From assembly GCF_013141715.1 (NCBI RefSeq), contig NZ_WHOA01000023.1, positions 124,001-188,000 on the forward strand: 64,000 nt of DNA, written 5' to 3'. The DNA is from Paenibacillus phytorum (lineage in GTDB: Bacteria; Bacillota; Bacilli; Paenibacillales; NBRC-103111). Both the position numbers and the translations under genes were made by a program. This document shows, one piece after another, positions 61,510 to 64,000 of the stretch. The notes beneath the pieces were generated by a model. That model did not search any database. It was not told where the DNA came from and saw only the letters and a list, made by a program, of their open reading frames with translations. Every line of letters starts with the position of its first letter. The first letter of the stretch is position 1.

Positions 61510-63279
61510 CTAACACTCCCTTTCATGTGATGATTGCGTGGAAGGAAGTTTGATCTCTACCGTCGTTCCTTCTTCTAATTTACTGCGAATTTCCATAAAG
61601 CCGCCGTGTGCCTCGATAATTCGAAAACAAACCATAAGACCTAGTCCTGTTCCTTTTTCCTTCGTACTATAAAACGGTTCTCCCAGCTTGGGCAGCCGCT
61701 CGGGTGAAATACCGCAACCCTGATCGATGAAACGTATAGTTATGTAGTTTCTGTTATTGTCCAGTAGAGCTTGAATACGCATTGTACCACCTAGTGGCAT
61801 AGCTTCCAACGCATTTTTCATAATGTTGATGAAAACCTGCTTAAGCTGATGCTCATCACAGGAGACAGGTGGCAGATCTGGCATAAGTTCTGCTTCAATC
61901 TGAATATTATCAAGCAGTGCTTGAGGTTGAAGGAGTTCAATTGTGCTTGTGACAATGGAATCCAAGGTTTGAGTTACGAAATGTGTCGCCTGCGGTTTGG
62001 ATACAATCAAGAACTCATTCACAATAAATTCAATACGCTTCAGCTCATTTTGCATGATTTCTATGTAATATTTCTCTTTCTCATTATTCGTCTTAAGCAG
62101 CTGTAAGAATCCCTTCAAAGCCGTTAGCGGATTTCGGATTTCATGAGCAACGCCAGCAGCCAATTGCCCAACAGCAGATAGCTTGTCTGATTTGATTAAT
62201 AGCTCTTGCGTCTTTTTCAACTCGGTAATATCTTTGAAAGTAATAACCGTACCTAGAAGTTGACCTTTGCCCTCCAGCATAGGACTGGACATGTACATGA
62301 CGGGGAAGGTGGTTTCATCTTTTCGCCAGAACATATCCTCTTGCATATCAGAAACTTCATGATTCAAAATCGTATTCAAAATAGGACTTTCCTCAGGTGG
62401 ATAAAGAGTACCATCGCTCTTAACGGGTCGAATGAGATTATGAATTTGTCGGCCCAGCATTTCATCTACTTTCCATCCGGTTATCGCCTCAGCGGCCTTA
62501 TTCCAGAAAATTGTGCGACCACTCATATCAATCCCGTAAATACCTTCCGAAACGGAATTGAGAATGAGTTGATTTTGCTTATACAGCTTATCGATGACCT
62601 TCTTCTGTTCCTTGACTTCAGTCAAATCTTTAAGAATGGCGAAGACCCCAACAATACTGCCATCTACCATCGTGGGGACGAACGTTACATTAGATTGGAT
62701 AGGGTATCCTTTCTGATGAACAAAAGCAGCCTCGAAATTTTGCGACATCCCGGCTGAAGCCACTTGGAAATGATGCAAGGCTTTGAGCAGATCGGGCGGA
62801 TTGATCATAGGAATGAAGGAAGTTAGCATCGAGGTCTCACGAGCTAGTCCAAGAAGGCTTTCCAAACCATGATTAGCGGACAATACCTCGCCGTCCAAGC
62901 TAAACGAGATAATAGAATCAGGATGATTATCATAAAGTGATTTATATCGCTTCGCGGTCTCATTAATGGAAGATTCTCTTTTTTTAAGGACTTTAATGCC
63001 AAATAAAGCTAATGCGAGAATGGAGCCAAATAAGATAAAATCGATAAATAGACCTATCAATGGGTGGTCTTGCACATAAGCAAGAGGATGTATAAAGTAG
63101 AAATTTGCCCCGATTATAAATATGGCAATAATATGATAAACAAGCGCAAGTTGATATAAACTCCAATTTCGAGCAGTAATATGCTGTTTTATCATACAGA
63201 CTTTCAACGCTCCTTTAAGGAATTTTTCCCATATGCTTATCAGGATTCGACACGAATATATATAATCTTCCATATTCAT
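61510..63279 (-). CDS. PAS-domain sensor histidine kinase (sporulation-kinase style)
   Basis: About 589 residues. Two membrane helices (YHIIAIFIIGANFYF and LFIDFILFGSILALALFG) are followed by a PAS domain (RYKSLYDNHPDSIISFSLDG), a second PAS (NSVSEGIYGIDMSGRTIFW), the phospho-acceptor block GVAHEIRNPLTALKGFLQLL and the ATP-binding region with GTGLGLMVCFRIIEAHGG. No response regulator is adjacent, as with KinA-E kinases that feed Spo0F. I choose ATG 63279 (AAAGGA nine bases upstream); ATG 63195 is the other good candidate. A Spo0A-box-like TTGTCGAA lies upstream. Confidence 0.9.
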   Translation of the reverse strand: MNMEDYIYSCRILISIWEKFLKGALKVCMIKQHITARNWSLYQLALVYHIIAIFIIGANFYFIHPLAYVQDHPLIGLFIDFILFGSILALALFGIKVLKKRESSINETAKRYKSLYDNHPDSIISFSLDGEVLSANHGLESLLGLARETSMLTSFIPMINPPDLLKALHHFQVASAGMSQNFEAAFVHQKGYPIQSNVTFVPTMVDGSIVGVFAILKDLTEVKEQKKVIDKLYKQNQLILNSVSEGIYGIDMSGRTIFWNKAAEAITGWKVDEMLGRQIHNLIRPVKSDGTLYPPEESPILNTILNHEVSDMQEDMFWRKDETTFPVMYMSSPMLEGKGQLLGTVITFKDITELKKTQELLIKSDKLSAVGQLAAGVAHEIRNPLTALKGFLQLLKTNNEKEKYYIEIMQNELKRIEFIVNEFLIVSKPQATHFVTQTLDSIVTSTIELLQPQALLDNIQIEAELMPDLPPVSCDEHQLKQVFINIMKNALEAMPLGGTMRIQALLDNNRNYITIRFIDQGCGISPERLPKLGEPFYSTKEKGTGLGLMVCFRIIEAHGGFMEIRSKLEEGTTVEIKLPSTQSSHEREC

Positions 63280-63478
63280 GTTGCATTTTCCTTTGTTCAT
63301 GAACAATAACATCGTTGTTCGACAATATAAGTATGAAGGCAGGATGAGAATGTGTATCTGAGTAGTAGGAACTATTTTATAGAAAAAGACAGTATACTTG
63401 TCCTAATTTTTTAGGTATAATGTTGAAAAAGGTCGTTTTTCTGCGGAACTTATTCACAAATGAGATCGGAGCGGAGCT

Positions 63479-63937
63479 ATGAAGGCTGAGTACATTAATC
63501 CCTTTTTGGAGTCGGCTAGAATTGTCATCGAGCAAGTTGCTAACATTCGCCCAACAACGGGGCAGCTCGGCGTCAAAGACGTCAAATTTGTGGAAAAGTA
63601 TATCTGGATCCAAATCGGGATGACCGGGCAGATGGAAGGCGATATTGTTTTCGGCTTAGCTGAGGATGTTGCTTTGAAAATGGTTTCTGCCATGATGGGT
63701 GGATTTGTTATTACAGAAATGGACGATATGGGTAAGAGCGCCATCTCTGAGCTGGGGAATATGATTAGTGGGAATGCAAGCACGATGCTCTTCAATCAAG
63801 GGGTTAGGGTGGATATTACTCCGCCGAAAATTGTCCAATCTGCGACGGCTGCAGGATTTGTGCCGAAGAGAGCATTGACCATACCTTTGATCATGGATAA
63901 CATTGGTGAGCTGGACATTCAAGTATTAATCACGTAA
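63479..63937 (+). CDS. CheX-like chemotaxis phosphatase
   Basis: 152 residues. The ExxN catalytic signature is in ISELGNMISGNASTMLF, and the preceding GDIVFGLAEDVALKMVSAMMGG matches the CheC/CheX/FliY fold with a single phosphatase helix. CheX dephosphorylates CheY-P. GGAGCGGAGC precedes ATG. It stands alone here with no chemotaxis operon in view, though the window ends 63 bases later, so downstream partners may exist. It may act on a receiver outside chemotaxis. Confidence 0.88.
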   Translation: MKAEYINPFLESARIVIEQVANIRPTTGQLGVKDVKFVEKYIWIQIGMTGQMEGDIVFGLAEDVALKMVSAMMGGFVITEMDDMGKSAISELGNMISGNASTMLFNQGVRVDITPPKIVQSATAAGFVPKRALTIPLIMDNIGELDIQVLIT

Positions 63938-64000
63938 GAGGCCTATTTTTGATACATATGTTAAAATGAACTGGAGTGCTGCTGAAGCGGTATCTCCATT

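Overview
The window looks like a chromosomal segment of a Paenibacillus-like, spore-forming member of the Bacillota. The grounds are the strong AGGAGG-type ribosome sites, the LplB/LplC/lipoprotein sugar importer beside a membrane-bound AraC regulator, a B. subtilis-type sdhCAB operon, CcpA-like sites, a guanidine-I riboswitch, and many GNAT, AraC and LysR genes. No rRNA, tRNA, CRISPR array or replication origin was seen.

Layout. 0-3.5 kb: uvrC (its 5' end lies outside the window) converging on a CPBP membrane protease. 3.6-7.8 kb: a potassium/cation operon (TrkH/KtrB-like pore, TrkA/KtrA-like gate, CPA1 antiporter) followed by an OmpR-type regulator. 7.8-12.2 kb: a LysR gene divergent from sdhCAB. 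12.2-16 kb: a repeat array, a 61-residue protein, then a guanidine-I riboswitch controlling a three-gene ABC importer. 16-21 kb: an EamA transporter with a frameshifted tail, a LacI regulator, a CDF metal exporter, a neopullulanase remnant and an SDR. 21.2-24.8 kb: a probable decayed island holding an integrase scrap and a large UvrA-like ATPase, bracketed by 29-bp perfect direct repeats. 25-35.5 kb: a carbohydrate locus (sensor-AraC, importer, dehydrogenase, GH172-type protein, two more AraC regulators). 35.5-39.5 kb: CorA, an erythromycin-esterase-like protein, an acetyltransferase, a CYTH protein and a 31-residue peptide. 39.7-46.4 kb: signalling genes: a CheB-type receiver/GGDEF protein whose EAL domain is broken by a deletion, an OmpR regulator and a 1082-residue hybrid kinase. 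46.5-53.5 kb: dioxygenase, amidase, phosphotransferase, acetyltransferases, a ParB-like protein and an MFS transporter. 53.7-64 kb: an intact CHASE-like GGDEF-EAL protein, PHP phosphatase, LysR, DHA2 exporter with PadR, HAD phosphatase, PAS sensor kinase and a CheX-like protein.

The most unusual structure is intergenic. Four separate regions (12.4, 16.1, 36.5 and 60.4 kb) carry 21-bp imperfect palindromes built as 8 bp, 5 bp, 8 bp. They are spaced 51-52, 62, 51-52 bp apart. Arm sequences differ between regions but the geometry is kept. Other notable items are two copies of a compact promoter-plus-terminator cassette (21.1 and 38.1 kb) and a four-unit 43-bp hairpin tandem repeat (56.9 kb).
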